64,000 nt of DNA from assembly GCA_029565675.1 (NCBI GenBank), contig JAKQNP010000002.1, positions 434,001 to 498,000 of the forward strand, given 5' to 3'. Below the pieces are notes generated by a model, which did no database searches, was not told the DNA's origin, and worked only from the letters and a program-made list of their open reading frames with translations. Every line of letters begins with the position of its first letter. Position 1 is the first letter of the stretch. The translations under genes and the position numbers were made by a program. This document shows positions 33,721-42,959 of the stretch, one piece after another. The stretch comes from a bacterium (lineage in GTDB: Bacteria > Zhuqueibacterota > Zhuqueibacteria > Residuimicrobiales > Oceaniaggregativiventaceae).

Positions 33721-34695
33721 TTATTTTACCAGAGCGGTGATATCATCGATTAGAGGGTGTGTTTTAAACTGATTGGCGAGCATCCCGTCGGCCAGAGAAA
33801 AGGCTCCTTTGATATCGCCACCTTGAATGGTGGTCACGACAATCCGCAATCCCCAAAGCGCCAGATAAAATTGCCTGTTTGCAAGAATCGGCTGCAAATC
33901 GCCGCCGTTTTCTTGATAGGCCGCCAGATAACTGCGCGCTGTTTCTTGGTTATGTCTGATACTTCTGTAGGTGTTAAAAATATCGACCAAACAGCATCTG
34001 TTGCAGGTTAAAAATTCGTTGTCGATCAGCTTCAATCTGCCGCTTGTGCTGTCGGGGATGATGTTTTTGGGCGTAACATCGGCATGGGAGAGCTTTGGTC
34101 GGCTGCTCAGTGGTGTTTCTTTGACGAAATCGATCAGTCTCGCCACAGCGGGTGGAATTTTGATGGGTCCGAGGAATCGGTGCAGCCGGTCGGTCAAATG
34201 TTCGATATAGTCGAAACCGCTGTTTGCGAATTCTTCCGGGACAGCAAACCGATGGAATGCCACCTGCATTTTGGCGACAAGATCGATGATGTCCTGCCGC
34301 GCATATTGCTTTGTTTTGAACAGATCCGCTCCATTTATCCAATCGACAACCAGATAATCATCAATTTGGGCGATGATTTGTGGGAAAAAATCGCTGAATG
34401 CGGGTTGCGCACAGACGAATTCCACAAATTTCGCCTGATCGATACTGAACAGTTGCCATACCTTCACTTTTCTGTCGCCAATGCGGCCTTGCCACGATAT
34501 TCTTCCCCCCTTGCTGTGCCCAAGGAGCGAAATTTGCGTCAGGTTGAGGTGATCGATTTTTATCTCAGATTTTCGACCATCGAAGGTTTTCGTTGCCGGC
34601 AGATGGATATTGAACTGTTCTTCGGCAGTTTGTGTGCGTTTCAGACGGGTTTTGATCGGGTTGAGCAGCGATGACAGGGTTTTGATCATCTTCAT
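33721..34695 (-). CDS. APH-like phosphotransferase (aminoglycoside phosphotransferase/choline-kinase fold)
   Basis: 324 residues, cytoplasmic. The catalytic loop LSHADVTPKNIIPD (HxDxxxxN) and the metal-binding LKLIDNEF (Asp in the DFG-equivalent position) are the two kinase-like motifs of the APH family. YLVVDWINGADLFK is the linker between lobes and GRIGDRKVKVWQLFS carries the likely ATP-binding Lys. Substrates in this family range from antibiotics to choline, sugars and lipid heads; nothing here specifies one. It follows the HEAT-repeat gene by 81 bases on the same strand, and may be co-transcribed. Confidence 0.75.
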   Translation of the reverse strand: MKMIKTLSSLLNPIKTRLKRTQTAEEQFNIHLPATKTFDGRKSEIKIDHLNLTQISLLGHSKGGRISWQGRIGDRKVKVWQLFSIDQAKFVEFVCAQPAFSDFFPQIIAQIDDYLVVDWINGADLFKTKQYARQDIIDLVAKMQVAFHRFAVPEEFANSGFDYIEHLTDRLHRFLGPIKIPPAVARLIDFVKETPLSSRPKLSHADVTPKNIIPDSTSGRLKLIDNEFLTCNRCCLVDIFNTYRSIRHNQETARSYLAAYQENGGDLQPILANRQFYLALWGLRIVVTTIQGGDIKGAFSLADGMLANQFKTHPLIDDITALVK

Positions 34696-34776
34696 TCTCT
34701 TTTCATAAAGATTTGCGAAATAGTGGAGCAGGGCACTCGATGAAATGACCCGTGGTTGTCCGGTCTATCCAAGTGT

Positions 34777-36609
34777 TCATCTCTTTCGGCCTGTTTCTCT
34801 TTTTAGGAGCAAGAGGGATTGGCGAGCGATTTCCATCTCCCTGGGTGGGGTTTTGGGATTTTGTGCGATGGTTTCCAGCGGTTCGATGGCGACGGTATCT
34901 CCAAGGCGGCCCAAAGCGCTGATGGCGCAGTATCGCGTTTCGGATTTGTCCGATGTCAGCAGTTCGATCAATTGCGGGACGACAGTTTTCCCATAATTCA
35001 CCAACCCGTTTTCCGCACTGACGCGAATGCTCCAGATCGGATCCAACAGGCGTTCTTTGAGGGCTGGCAGTCCTTGCTCGTGCACGAGATCACCGAGAAT
35101 TCGAGTTGCTTCGAGCCGCACCGCCGGATCGCTGTCCTTGGTCGCTTGCAGAGCGGTTTGCAGCATTTCCGCTGAACCGAGTGCCATTCCGCGCAGCACT
35201 TTGAGCGCCTCGCTGCGCACCTGATGCACCGGATCCTTGACTGCCGTCTCTTTTAATTTTATGGCAGTTTGGGTGCCGTTCAGCCGGCCGATCGCCCGCA
35301 CGGCTTCGTAGCGCACATGCGGGGAGTCATCAGCCAATGATGAAAGGATTTTATCGCTCCATTTCCGGTTTTCTGTCTGGCCAATCACCATAAGCGCGCC
35401 GCAGCGACCCCAGGCGGCACAGCCGATACGGATCAGCGCTTCCTGCGCTGTCTGAGCGACCTCCGGATTTTGGTCATTGCTGAGTTGTTTCAACAGGGGA
35501 GCGGCTCGATGGTCCTCCAGGTCGCCAAGGGCTTTCATCGCGCGCAAACGGTTGTTGACCGATGACTGGCTTTGTGCGGCTTTGCACAGCTCGTCTATAT
35601 CGATCGGTTCAAACTGCAGGAGGGGGAGCACAGCCTGCGCAGCAGCCGGACCAAAGTGTTGCAGGGCGCGAATGGCAGCGTTGCGTATAACAAAGCAGCT
35701 GTCTGACAGGTGGCGGATGAGAATGGCAATGCTCGAAGGATCGCCGATATGGCCCAAGGTGTCGATCAGAGCGCATTTGACGAGGCTGTCGCGGTTGTTT
35801 TTCAGCGCGCTATGCAGAGGCATTACCGCTGTTGTCCCGAAGCGCACGAGCGCGTCGATCGTTGTTTGGAGGTGCACTTTGTTGCGGTTGTGCAACGAGG
35901 CGATCAATTGGGGAATCGCCCGCGTGTCGCCGATTTGGCCCAAAGCGCGCGCGGTTTCGATGCGGACCTGCAAGTCTGCATCTTGCAGGTTTTCGATCAG
36001 ATACTGCAATGCCTCGGTGGTGCGGGAAGCACCGATCACTCGTGCGACATAGAGGCGCACCGCCGGCCGGACGTTTTTGAGGTTGTCAATCAATAGCGGG
36101 CGAATGACCGGTTCCATCTCGATCAATCCCTGCATCGCAATTTCGGCGATTCCGGGATCGGATATTCCCAGCATTCGCACCAGAATGCGGGCTTGGGCGG
36201 GATTGCCGTTGTGGACGATGGTTTCGACCTTATCGCGCAGAACCGAAAGAGCTTCGTTGCGCACCAGCCATTCAGGGTCATCCATAGAGTCGAAGAGATG
36301 GTCAATGACTTTGGCGTCACCCAGCTTGCCGAGTGCCTTTACCGTTGCCAGCCGAACCTGCAGGTCTTCGGCTTTGAGAAATTTGGGTTTGGCCAGTCCC
36401 GCTACGGCCTCGGGATTGCCGAGTCGCGCCAGTGCCAGAATGGCAGCGTGTTGAATCCCTTTGTTTGGATCTGCCAGCGCTCTGATGAACAGATCATAGA
36501 GATCAGGGTCTTTCGCATGGCTTAACTCGATCAGCGCTCGCCGCCTTTCCAGCCAATCATCGCTTGTCCGGGCGATTTGGCGGGTCTTGAGATCTGTCGA
36601 TGTGCTCAT
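34777..36609 (-). CDS. HEAT-repeat protein
   Basis: 610 residues with no signal peptide or membrane segment. Almost the whole protein is tandem HEAT/PBS-lyase-type repeats of about 31 residues, for example VRLATVKALGKLGDAKVIDH, VRIETARALGQIGDTRAIPQ and VRYEAVRAIGRLNGTQTAIK. I estimate 16-18 units. Such solenoids are protein-binding scaffolds; some act on phycobilin or cofactor attachment, others in signalling. No catalytic domain is fused. It lies between the Cys-rich unknown (43 bases upstream) and the APH kinase, probably one operon. Confidence 0.85.
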   Translation of the reverse strand: MSTSTDLKTRQIARTSDDWLERRRALIELSHAKDPDLYDLFIRALADPNKGIQHAAILALARLGNPEAVAGLAKPKFLKAEDLQVRLATVKALGKLGDAKVIDHLFDSMDDPEWLVRNEALSVLRDKVETIVHNGNPAQARILVRMLGISDPGIAEIAMQGLIEMEPVIRPLLIDNLKNVRPAVRLYVARVIGASRTTEALQYLIENLQDADLQVRIETARALGQIGDTRAIPQLIASLHNRNKVHLQTTIDALVRFGTTAVMPLHSALKNNRDSLVKCALIDTLGHIGDPSSIAILIRHLSDSCFVIRNAAIRALQHFGPAAAQAVLPLLQFEPIDIDELCKAAQSQSSVNNRLRAMKALGDLEDHRAAPLLKQLSNDQNPEVAQTAQEALIRIGCAAWGRCGALMVIGQTENRKWSDKILSSLADDSPHVRYEAVRAIGRLNGTQTAIKLKETAVKDPVHQVRSEALKVLRGMALGSAEMLQTALQATKDSDPAVRLEATRILGDLVHEQGLPALKERLLDPIWSIRVSAENGLVNYGKTVVPQLIELLTSDKSETRYCAISALGRLGDTVAIEPLETIAQNPKTPPREMEIARQSLLLLKRETGRKR

Positions 36610-36652
36610 CTCACTCTCCAGGGGCTCGTTGCCTGGACGGGCTCTTGGGCGT

Positions 36653-37147
36653 CTATCGTCTTTCGATATAGCCGTGGCAACCTTTTTCCATGATTTCGGT
36701 CATTTCATAGGTGCAGTCGATATCTGCCAACAGGTTCACCGCGGCGCGGAAGCAACCCAGGCGCGGGCAGGTCAAATCAACAGCGGATATGCCGCTGTAC
36801 AGCAGTTCGCGGCACATCCCATGGTACGGGCATTCTATCGAGGTCACCTCGACGCGGTTGACATTGACCTCGGTCAAATTGAATTGGCCGGCGTCTTTGA
36901 ACAGACCGCCGAGGACGCTGAGGCGAATATATTCGTCCAACGCTTCTTTGATCGATAAAGTCCTTTTGGGATAAATGCCATAATCATTTTCCAGAGTGCG
37001 GAGAAAATGTTCGGTGGCGTGTTGGTAGGCGCGTTCCAGGAATGTCTGCGGCCGATTGCCGTGAAAATCGCGTGCTGTCTCTTCCAGCGCCGCCAACCAA
37101 GCTTTGGCCACCAACCAGCCGCTTTCTTCTCTGTTCACCTGGTTCAT
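36653..37147 (-). CDS. Cys-rich cytoplasmic protein of unknown function
   Basis: 164 residues, no signal peptide. The N-terminal half is helical (LVAKAWLAALEETARDFHGN, FLRTLENDYGIYPKRTLSIK). The C-terminal half has a regular set of Cys residues: IECPYHGMCRELL, LTCPRLGCFRAAV, DIDCTYEM and EKGCHGYIER, i.e. CxxxxxC, CxxxxC, C and C-H. This resembles the Cys/His pattern of V4R-like or ATC-hydrolase-like small domains that bind metal or clusters, but I cannot assign a family. CGAGGAGAACC precedes the ATG. First gene of a probable operon with the HEAT protein. Confidence 0.72.
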   Translation of the reverse strand: MNQVNREESGWLVAKAWLAALEETARDFHGNRPQTFLERAYQHATEHFLRTLENDYGIYPKRTLSIKEALDEYIRLSVLGGLFKDAGQFNLTEVNVNRVEVTSIECPYHGMCRELLYSGISAVDLTCPRLGCFRAAVNLLADIDCTYEMTEIMEKGCHGYIERR

Positions 37148-37220
37148 TGGTTCTCCTCGCTTGGGTAGAGCAGCTTTTATCTAGTCTTTTATTAAAACAA
37201 AGTGTTTAACCGCAGTATTC

Positions 37221-37252
37221 AAAAAAGAACGCCCGGCGAATATCGCCGGGCG
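37221..37252 (-). terminator. Terminator of ackA
   Basis: CGCCCGGCGA (37230-37239) pairs with TCGCCGGGCG (37243-37252); the minus strand continues TTCTTTTTT. It separates ackA from the downstream operon. Confidence 0.88.
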
Positions 37253-37276
37253 TGCGGGCACGAAATAATAACCGCT

Positions 37277-38716
37277 TTAGGCTTTGGCGCTGAGCTGCTT
37301 TTTTTTCTCTTCCGAGACCTTGTCCAGCCCCAGCAATTCCATTTCATGTTTGAGAACAGGAATCGGAAAATTTTTGCCGGTATTGTCGGCCAGGTGTTCG
37401 GCGAGATCAAAAACCGAGATATGCGGATTTTTCATCCAAAGCGACAGAATTTCGGCTTTATCGTCGCTGGTGATTTTCGCCAGTGCCCGCGCCAGTTCCT
37501 CTTCGCTCATCGACTCGGCCATTTCCTTATGCATTTCTTTGAGGATGGTTTCGGTATCCCTGGCGATGGCCAACTCTTCGTTGGTGGGAATGACCAGAAC
37601 TTTGGCTCGACCGGTGCCGATATCGAAGGCGTTGATCTTGTCTTTCTCTTCGTCGATGGTAACGCCGAGATATTCGAGGTTTTTGCACACTCGGCTGCGG
37701 ATATAGGGCGATTTTTCGCCTGCGCCGGCGGTGAACACCAGACAATCCAGACCGCCGAGAATGGCGGAATAAGCGCCGATGTATTTGATGATGCGGTGGA
37801 TAAAAATGTCGAGCGCCAAAATGTGCTGTTCCGAACCGTTTTCAGCTTCGATTTCGATTTCGCGCAGATCGTTGGTGGTCTCAGTCAAGCCGAGCAAGCC
37901 GCTGTTCTTGTTGAGCAAAGAGTCGACCTGCTCCAAAGTCAGTTTTTCGGTTTTGGCGATATAGGGCACCAGGGCTGGATCGATATCGCCGCAGCGAGTG
38001 CCCATCACCAAACCTTCGAGCGGTGTAAAGCCCATGCTGGTCTCAACCGATTCACCGCCGTCGACGGCGGTTATGCTGACGCCGTTGCCGATGTGGCAGG
38101 TGATGATCTTTAATTCGCTGATGGGTTTACCAATATATTCGGCGGCTTTTTGGCTGACATAGCGATGCGAGGTGCCGTGAAAACCATAGCGCCGGATGCG
38201 GTGTTTGCGATACAGCGCCATGGGCAGGGCATAGATATAGGCTTTGGGTTGCAGCGTGTGATGGAAAGCCGTATCGAAAACGCCCACCTGGGGAATCCCG
38301 GGCAACAGCCGCTCGCAGACGTCGACACCTTTGAGATTATGTGGATTGTGCAGCGGGGCAAACTGGTTGCAGCGCCTCACTCCATCTTTGACTTTATCGG
38401 TGATCAAAACGGAACCGCTGAACTCTTCACCGCCATGCACCAGCCGATGTCCAATTCCGGCAATCTCTGCCTTGTCGAGAATGACGCCGTTTTCCGGATG
38501 CATCAGCAGGCCGAGGACCAAACTCAAAGCGGTATCGTGATCGAGCACTTCTCTGGTCTGAACGATCTTGTTTTTTTCGCCCGGTTTGTAGTTCAGAATC
38601 GCCTCGCTCGAGCCGATTTTTTCCACCAGACCTTTGGCCAACAGCTTTTCGTCTTCCATTTCAATCAACTGGAATTTAAGCGATGAACTGCCGCAGTTGA
38701 TCACCAAAATTTTCAT
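37277..38716 (-). CDS. ackA: Acetate kinase with C-terminal extension
   Basis: 479 residues against about 400 in the family. Interconverts acetyl-phosphate + ADP and acetate + ATP. Motifs: VINCGSSSLKFQL (phosphate 1), GHRLVHGGEEF, VGVFDTAFHHTL (catalytic Asp), RRYGFHGTSHRYV, ITCHIGNGVSITAVDGG, GTRCGDIDPAL and LVFTAGAGEKSP (adenosine site). The normal family end is at about VLVIPTNEELAIARDT (residues near 390-400). After it come about 75 extra residues, including EEELARALAKITSDDKAEIL and HISVFDLAEHLADN, predicted helical, of unknown role. No pta is adjacent. Divergent from the two-component pair at 39349. Confidence 0.95.
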   Translation of the reverse strand: MKILVINCGSSSLKFQLIEMEDEKLLAKGLVEKIGSSEAILNYKPGEKNKIVQTREVLDHDTALSLVLGLLMHPENGVILDKAEIAGIGHRLVHGGEEFSGSVLITDKVKDGVRRCNQFAPLHNPHNLKGVDVCERLLPGIPQVGVFDTAFHHTLQPKAYIYALPMALYRKHRIRRYGFHGTSHRYVSQKAAEYIGKPISELKIITCHIGNGVSITAVDGGESVETSMGFTPLEGLVMGTRCGDIDPALVPYIAKTEKLTLEQVDSLLNKNSGLLGLTETTNDLREIEIEAENGSEQHILALDIFIHRIIKYIGAYSAILGGLDCLVFTAGAGEKSPYIRSRVCKNLEYLGVTIDEEKDKINAFDIGTGRAKVLVIPTNEELAIARDTETILKEMHKEMAESMSEEELARALAKITSDDKAEILSLWMKNPHISVFDLAEHLADNTGKNFPIPVLKHEMELLGLDKVSEEKKKQLSAKA

Positions 38717-39348
38717 TGATCATCTCCTTCCACAACGGTTTTTGCGCAAGCGGACAGGCAATCGATTCCCGGCATGCTGACGCGAGAGCCAAGGTGCTAT
38801 GCAATCGCCCTGTTTATGGCGGATAGTCCGGCTGAATACATAAGCAGAACATTTTTGCAGATCTGCTGCAAGCGGCTGCGTGCCGCGACCTGCCGGATAT
38901 CGCCGTGGGCGGCTGTTTGTTGCTCGATCAGCTTTTTCCAGCGAAATCCAGTTGAAGTGCTTTTGAAAACTGTGTATTTTCAATAATCAAACGAAAAACT
39001 CAGATTCAGTTTTAACCGAATCAAAAAACATTCAATCACTTATTCTCTATGCGGTTGCGAAAACGGCCTGCGCACCAAATCCGGGAAAAAGTAGGATTTT
39101 TCCAGCAAAGATTCAAGGGTTAAATTTACCCGGAGACCTGGCAAAGAAGACGGAAAAGCGGCAAAAAGCCGATCGGACAAGGTTGCGCGTCTTGAAAAAG
39201 CTTGCCTGTGTTGGTGCGATCGCGCTGCTTTGACTTTGCAAGGCGAGGAGAATTCGGATTTGTTTTGGCAGAGGTTTTTGCAGATTTTGTATCCCGGGCG
39301 TGTTTTTTGCATCCAATCATAAAAGAACTCGAGCAGACGGAGTGTTTT
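38717..39348. other. Long divergent intergenic region ackA / sensor kinase
   Basis: 632 bases. The AT-rich segment 38980-39050 probably carries the ackA promoter. No ORF here has a ribosome site or known motif. A sigma54-like element was considered at 39264-39282 and dismissed for wrong spacing. Confidence 0.5.
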
Positions 39349-41406
39349 ATGCCGTTTTTGAAAAGAGATCGTTTATTGCCGGCTCGTTTTGGCGCGCTCA
39401 ATGCGCCGTTGATGTGGCTGCTGGCTGGATTGATCGGCGTTTTGTTGTTTATTTCGACACTTGTGGAATTGCGCAGTGTTCGTCGAGAGTTGTTGAACAC
39501 CCTGGATCAGCAGGGAAAAGCCATGATGGCGTCCATGCAAAAAGCTTTGATCAATGCCACTCAGGGATTTTCTCTTCTTGAAGAAACGGTGGCAGACAAG
39601 TTGTTGAGCAATGCTCGCCTCCTGGAAGAACTGGATGCGAACAGAGCGCTCACACAGGAGCGACTGCAGCGCCTGGCGACAGAAAACGGCATCTCTTGTG
39701 TCAGCCTTTTCGATGAAAAAGGAAAAAGGATTATGCAAAGTGCCCCGGCGGAAACAAGTCGCAGCCAGCTGTCAGAAGACCTGCTGGACGGTCTTTTGCC
39801 ACCGTTGTCGCGAAAGGATACCGATGAACTGTTGCTCGGATTTCGCCAGGGCAGATTCGGTTCGGGACAGCGGTACGCGGTTGCCAAAAAACGACGGCGG
39901 GGTGGTTTTTTGGTGCTCAATATCGATGCGCAAGAGATGCTCGAATTCAGGCGACAGTCCGGAGCCGGCAGACTGATGCGCGATATCGGCCGATCGCGTG
40001 GCATGGTGTATGCGATGGTACAGGACAGCAATCAGGTGGTCCTGGCTTCAGAGGGTGTTGAGGCTGTTCTGCCGTTGAAAGAGGACTCTTTTTTACTGGC
40101 TGCGCTTGCCGCACCTGACTCGATCTTGAGCCGCCAGGTCCGTTTTGCCGAGCGGCAGGTTTATGAAGTCGCCCAGGCTTTGATCGTCGATGATCGCCAA
40201 GAGGGGGTTTTGCGCATCGGCCTGAGCAGTGAGCATGTGTCGCGTGCCCTCGCTTCCAGTCAACAGCGTGCCATTCTCAGTTCGATTCTGCTGTTGATTG
40301 TGGGCGTGGCAGCAGGCAACAGTCTCATCCGCAGGCAAAACTACGCCACGCTGCAGCAAGCCTATCGCCGCATCGAGACCTATACCGGCGGCATTCTGCA
40401 GAATATGGCAGAAGCGGTCATTGCGGTGGATCGGGAAAACCGGGTGACGCTCGTCAATGCGGCGGCGGAGAAATTTTATGGCCGTCCGCGGGAAAAGCTG
40501 GTCGGCGTGAATTGCGCCAAAATCGATCAGGAGCTTGGTCGAGAATTGCGGAGAGCGATCGACGAGGAAAGCGCTGTCCAGGATCGCGAGTGTGTTTTGC
40601 GCCCGGACTCAGGAGACCGAACCGTGTTGATGAGCGTGGCGTTTTTACACGACTCTCAGGGAACGATCGATACCGCTTTTGTGGTCATCAAGGATATTAC
40701 CGAAGAAAAAATGTTGCAGCAGGATCTCAAACGCCGGGACCAGCTTTCCGCGATGGGGCAATTGGCCTCGGGTGTGGCGCATGAAATCCGCAATCCGCTG
40801 AATGCCATCAGCATGATCGCTCAGCGTTTTCGCAACGAATTTGTTCCGCAATCCGATAGTCAAGAATATGCAAAGTTGACCCAAATTGTGGTCGACGAGA
40901 GCCGTCGGATCAACGACATCATTCAGCAATTTTTGCAATTCGCGCGTCCGGCTGCTTTGCAGGTGGAATCGGTTGATCTCTCTGTCCTGTTGCGCGATGT
41001 TTTGACATTGCTCAGTTCGGAAGCGCGCGAAAAAAAGGTGGAGCTCGACAGCACCTGCACCGCTGCAAGTCCGGTGCAGCTGGATCGGGCAAAAATTCAG
41101 CAGGTGCTGATCAACCTGGTCCGCAATGGCATCGAAGCTTGCGCAGCAGGCGATAGGGTTGAGTTGAGTTGTGATAGACAAGGAGAAAATCTGGTGATTC
41201 GTGTGCAAGATACGGGAATCGGGATGAGTGCGGATGAAGTCGATAAGATTTTCAACCTTTATTACAGCAGCAAAGAAAAGGGCACCGGCCTGGGACTTTC
41301 CATTGTGCAGCAGATTGTTTCCCAACATGGCGGAACCATCCAGGTCGAAAGCGAACCCGGGCGCGGCAGCCTGTTTGTGGTCCAATTGCCGCAAGGAGAT
41401 GTATGA
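39349..41406 (+). CDS. Membrane sensor histidine kinase (NtrB/AtoS-like)
   Basis: 685 residues from the ATG at 39349, with GGAG six bases upstream. Layout: TM1 about residues 20-42 (LMWLLAGLIGVLLFISTLVE), a large periplasmic sensor region (about 43-305, dCache-like size), TM2 about 308-328 (AILSSILLLIVGVAAGN), a PAS domain (about 340-450, ILQNMAEAVIAVDRENRVTL), HisKA with the phospho-acceptor H478 (ASGVAHEIRNPLNAISMIAQ), and HATPase_c (LINLVRNGIEACAAG, DTGIGMSADEVDKIF, KGTGLGLSIVQQIV). The downstream regulator starts within its stop (ATGA), so the two are partners. The ligand is not predictable. Confidence 0.92.
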   Translation: MPFLKRDRLLPARFGALNAPLMWLLAGLIGVLLFISTLVELRSVRRELLNTLDQQGKAMMASMQKALINATQGFSLLEETVADKLLSNARLLEELDANRALTQERLQRLATENGISCVSLFDEKGKRIMQSAPAETSRSQLSEDLLDGLLPPLSRKDTDELLLGFRQGRFGSGQRYAVAKKRRRGGFLVLNIDAQEMLEFRRQSGAGRLMRDIGRSRGMVYAMVQDSNQVVLASEGVEAVLPLKEDSFLLAALAAPDSILSRQVRFAERQVYEVAQALIVDDRQEGVLRIGLSSEHVSRALASSQQRAILSSILLLIVGVAAGNSLIRRQNYATLQQAYRRIETYTGGILQNMAEAVIAVDRENRVTLVNAAAEKFYGRPREKLVGVNCAKIDQELGRELRRAIDEESAVQDRECVLRPDSGDRTVLMSVAFLHDSQGTIDTAFVVIKDITEEKMLQQDLKRRDQLSAMGQLASGVAHEIRNPLNAISMIAQRFRNEFVPQSDSQEYAKLTQIVVDESRRINDIIQQFLQFARPAALQVESVDLSVLLRDVLTLLSSEAREKKVELDSTCTAASPVQLDRAKIQQVLINLVRNGIEACAAGDRVELSCDRQGENLVIRVQDTGIGMSADEVDKIFNLYYSSKEKGTGLGLSIVQQIVSQHGGTIQVESEPGRGSLFVVQLPQGDV

Positions 41407-42785
41407 AATCGGATTATCGTATACTGGTGGTCGATGACGAGTCGGCGCAGCGCGAGGCGCTGGTCGGTTTTTTGGCGAAAAAAGGCTATGCTGTACACGG
41501 GGCCGCCACCGGTCGAGAGGCCGTGGAAACCGTGCAGTCGCGACAAATCGATTTGGTGCTGACCGACTTGCGTATGCCCGATCTCGGTGGTGATGCGGTT
41601 TTGCAGACCGTCAAACAGATCAATCCGGAGATCGATGTGATTGTCATGACCGCATTTGGCACTGTCGAGTCTGCCACTGCAGCCATGAAAGCCGGCGCTG
41701 TCGATTTTATCAGCAAACCGATCGATTTGCAGCAGCTCCAGTGGGTGGTGGATAAATCGCTGGACCGCAAACATCTGGTTTCGGAAAACCGCCGATTAAG
41801 AGAATTGGTCGATGAGAAACTGAATTTCACAGGAATCATCGCTGCAGGTCGGGCAATGGAAGAAGCCTTGAGCATGGCTGCGCGGGCGGCAGCGAGCAAA
41901 GCGACGGTTTTGATCGTCGGCGAAAGCGGAACCGGCAAAGAGCTGATCGCCAAGGTGATTCACCAGGCAAGCGATCGGCGCGACAAATCCTTTATCGCGG
42001 TCAATATGGCCGCTTTGTCCGACAGTCTGCTGGAAAGCGAGCTTTTTGGCCATGAAAAAGGCGCTTTTACCGGCGCTGACCGCGCGCGCAAGGGCCGATT
42101 CGAACTCGCGAACGAGGGAACGTTGTTCATCGACGAAGTCGGCGAAATTCCGCTGACCACCCAGGTCAAACTGCTGCGTGTCCTGCAAGAACAAGAGTTC
42201 GAACGCGTCGGCGGTTCGGCCACAGTGAAGCTGGATGTGCGCCTGATTGCCGCAACGAACCGGTCTCTGGAAGAAGCTGTTCGAGCCGGTACTTTTCGGC
42301 CGGATCTCTTTTACCGCCTGAATGTGATCAAAATCGCTCTTCCGCCTTTAAGACAGCGCCGTGAAGATATCCCTTTGCTGGTGGATCACTTTATCCGACA
42401 AGCGTCCACGGCCATGGGCAAGGCCATCGATGGGGTTTCGAAAGAAGCCATGGATCTGTTGATCAAGTATTCCTATCCAGGCAATGTGCGCGAGTTGGAA
42501 AATATCATCGAGCGGGCAGTGGTTTTGAGCCGCGATACCGTGCTGACTTCAGCGGATTTTCCTGCATCGCTGCGCGGTGAACCGGAACGCAGTGCCAGCG
42601 CTGATCCAGGTGCCGGCAGTTTTGCAGAGCAAGTCGCGGTGTTCGAAAAAGAACTCGTCATGCAGGCCTTGCGCGAGGCAGACGGCGTCCAAACCCGCGC
42701 TGCGGCGCTTTTGCACATGACAGAACGCCATTTGCGCTACAAAATCAAAAAATATGGTCTGAAAACAGATAAAACAGCCGACTGA
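41403..42785 (+). CDS. Sigma54-dependent response regulator (NtrC family)
   Basis: 460 residues. Receiver domain (1-120) with acidic pocket D11/D12 and phospho-acceptor D55 (LVLTDLRMPD), Thr in VIVMTAFGTVE and Lys in DFISKPIDL. AAA+ domain with LIVGESGTGKELIAKVIH (Walker A), ESELFGHEKGAFTGADRAR (the GAFTGA sigma54 contact loop), EGTLFIDEVGEIPL (Walker B) and YPGNVRELENIIERA. C-terminal Fis-type helix-turn-helix (VMQALREADGVQTRAAALLH, MTERHLRYKIKKYGL). It activates sigma54 promoters when phosphorylated by the upstream kinase. Targets are not evident; ackA is divergent but no sigma54 site was confirmed. Confidence 0.95.
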   Translation: MKSDYRILVVDDESAQREALVGFLAKKGYAVHGAATGREAVETVQSRQIDLVLTDLRMPDLGGDAVLQTVKQINPEIDVIVMTAFGTVESATAAMKAGAVDFISKPIDLQQLQWVVDKSLDRKHLVSENRRLRELVDEKLNFTGIIAAGRAMEEALSMAARAAASKATVLIVGESGTGKELIAKVIHQASDRRDKSFIAVNMAALSDSLLESELFGHEKGAFTGADRARKGRFELANEGTLFIDEVGEIPLTTQVKLLRVLQEQEFERVGGSATVKLDVRLIAATNRSLEEAVRAGTFRPDLFYRLNVIKIALPPLRQRREDIPLLVDHFIRQASTAMGKAIDGVSKEAMDLLIKYSYPGNVRELENIIERAVVLSRDTVLTSADFPASLRGEPERSASADPGAGSFAEQVAVFEKELVMQALREADGVQTRAAALLHMTERHLRYKIKKYGLKTDKTAD

Positions 42786-42959
42786 GGCTCGAGGCGATCG
42801 AGCGGCAGCGAAAAAAACGCTCTTGCTGATTCACCGCCAGCCCAAAAGCACCTAGCAAACCGCCTGTCTGGTTAGAACCGCATCCGCCCAGCTGGTATGG
42901 GAATGTGCCGGTAAATTCTAGCCTTTGTGCGATTCGAATGGCCAAACGGGTATTTATTG

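Noticed and set aside
39264-39282. Sigma54-like promoter TTGGCAGAGG...TTTGCA upstream of the sensor kinase
   Set aside because: GG and GC are 11 bases apart instead of 10 and the -24 element is imperfect.
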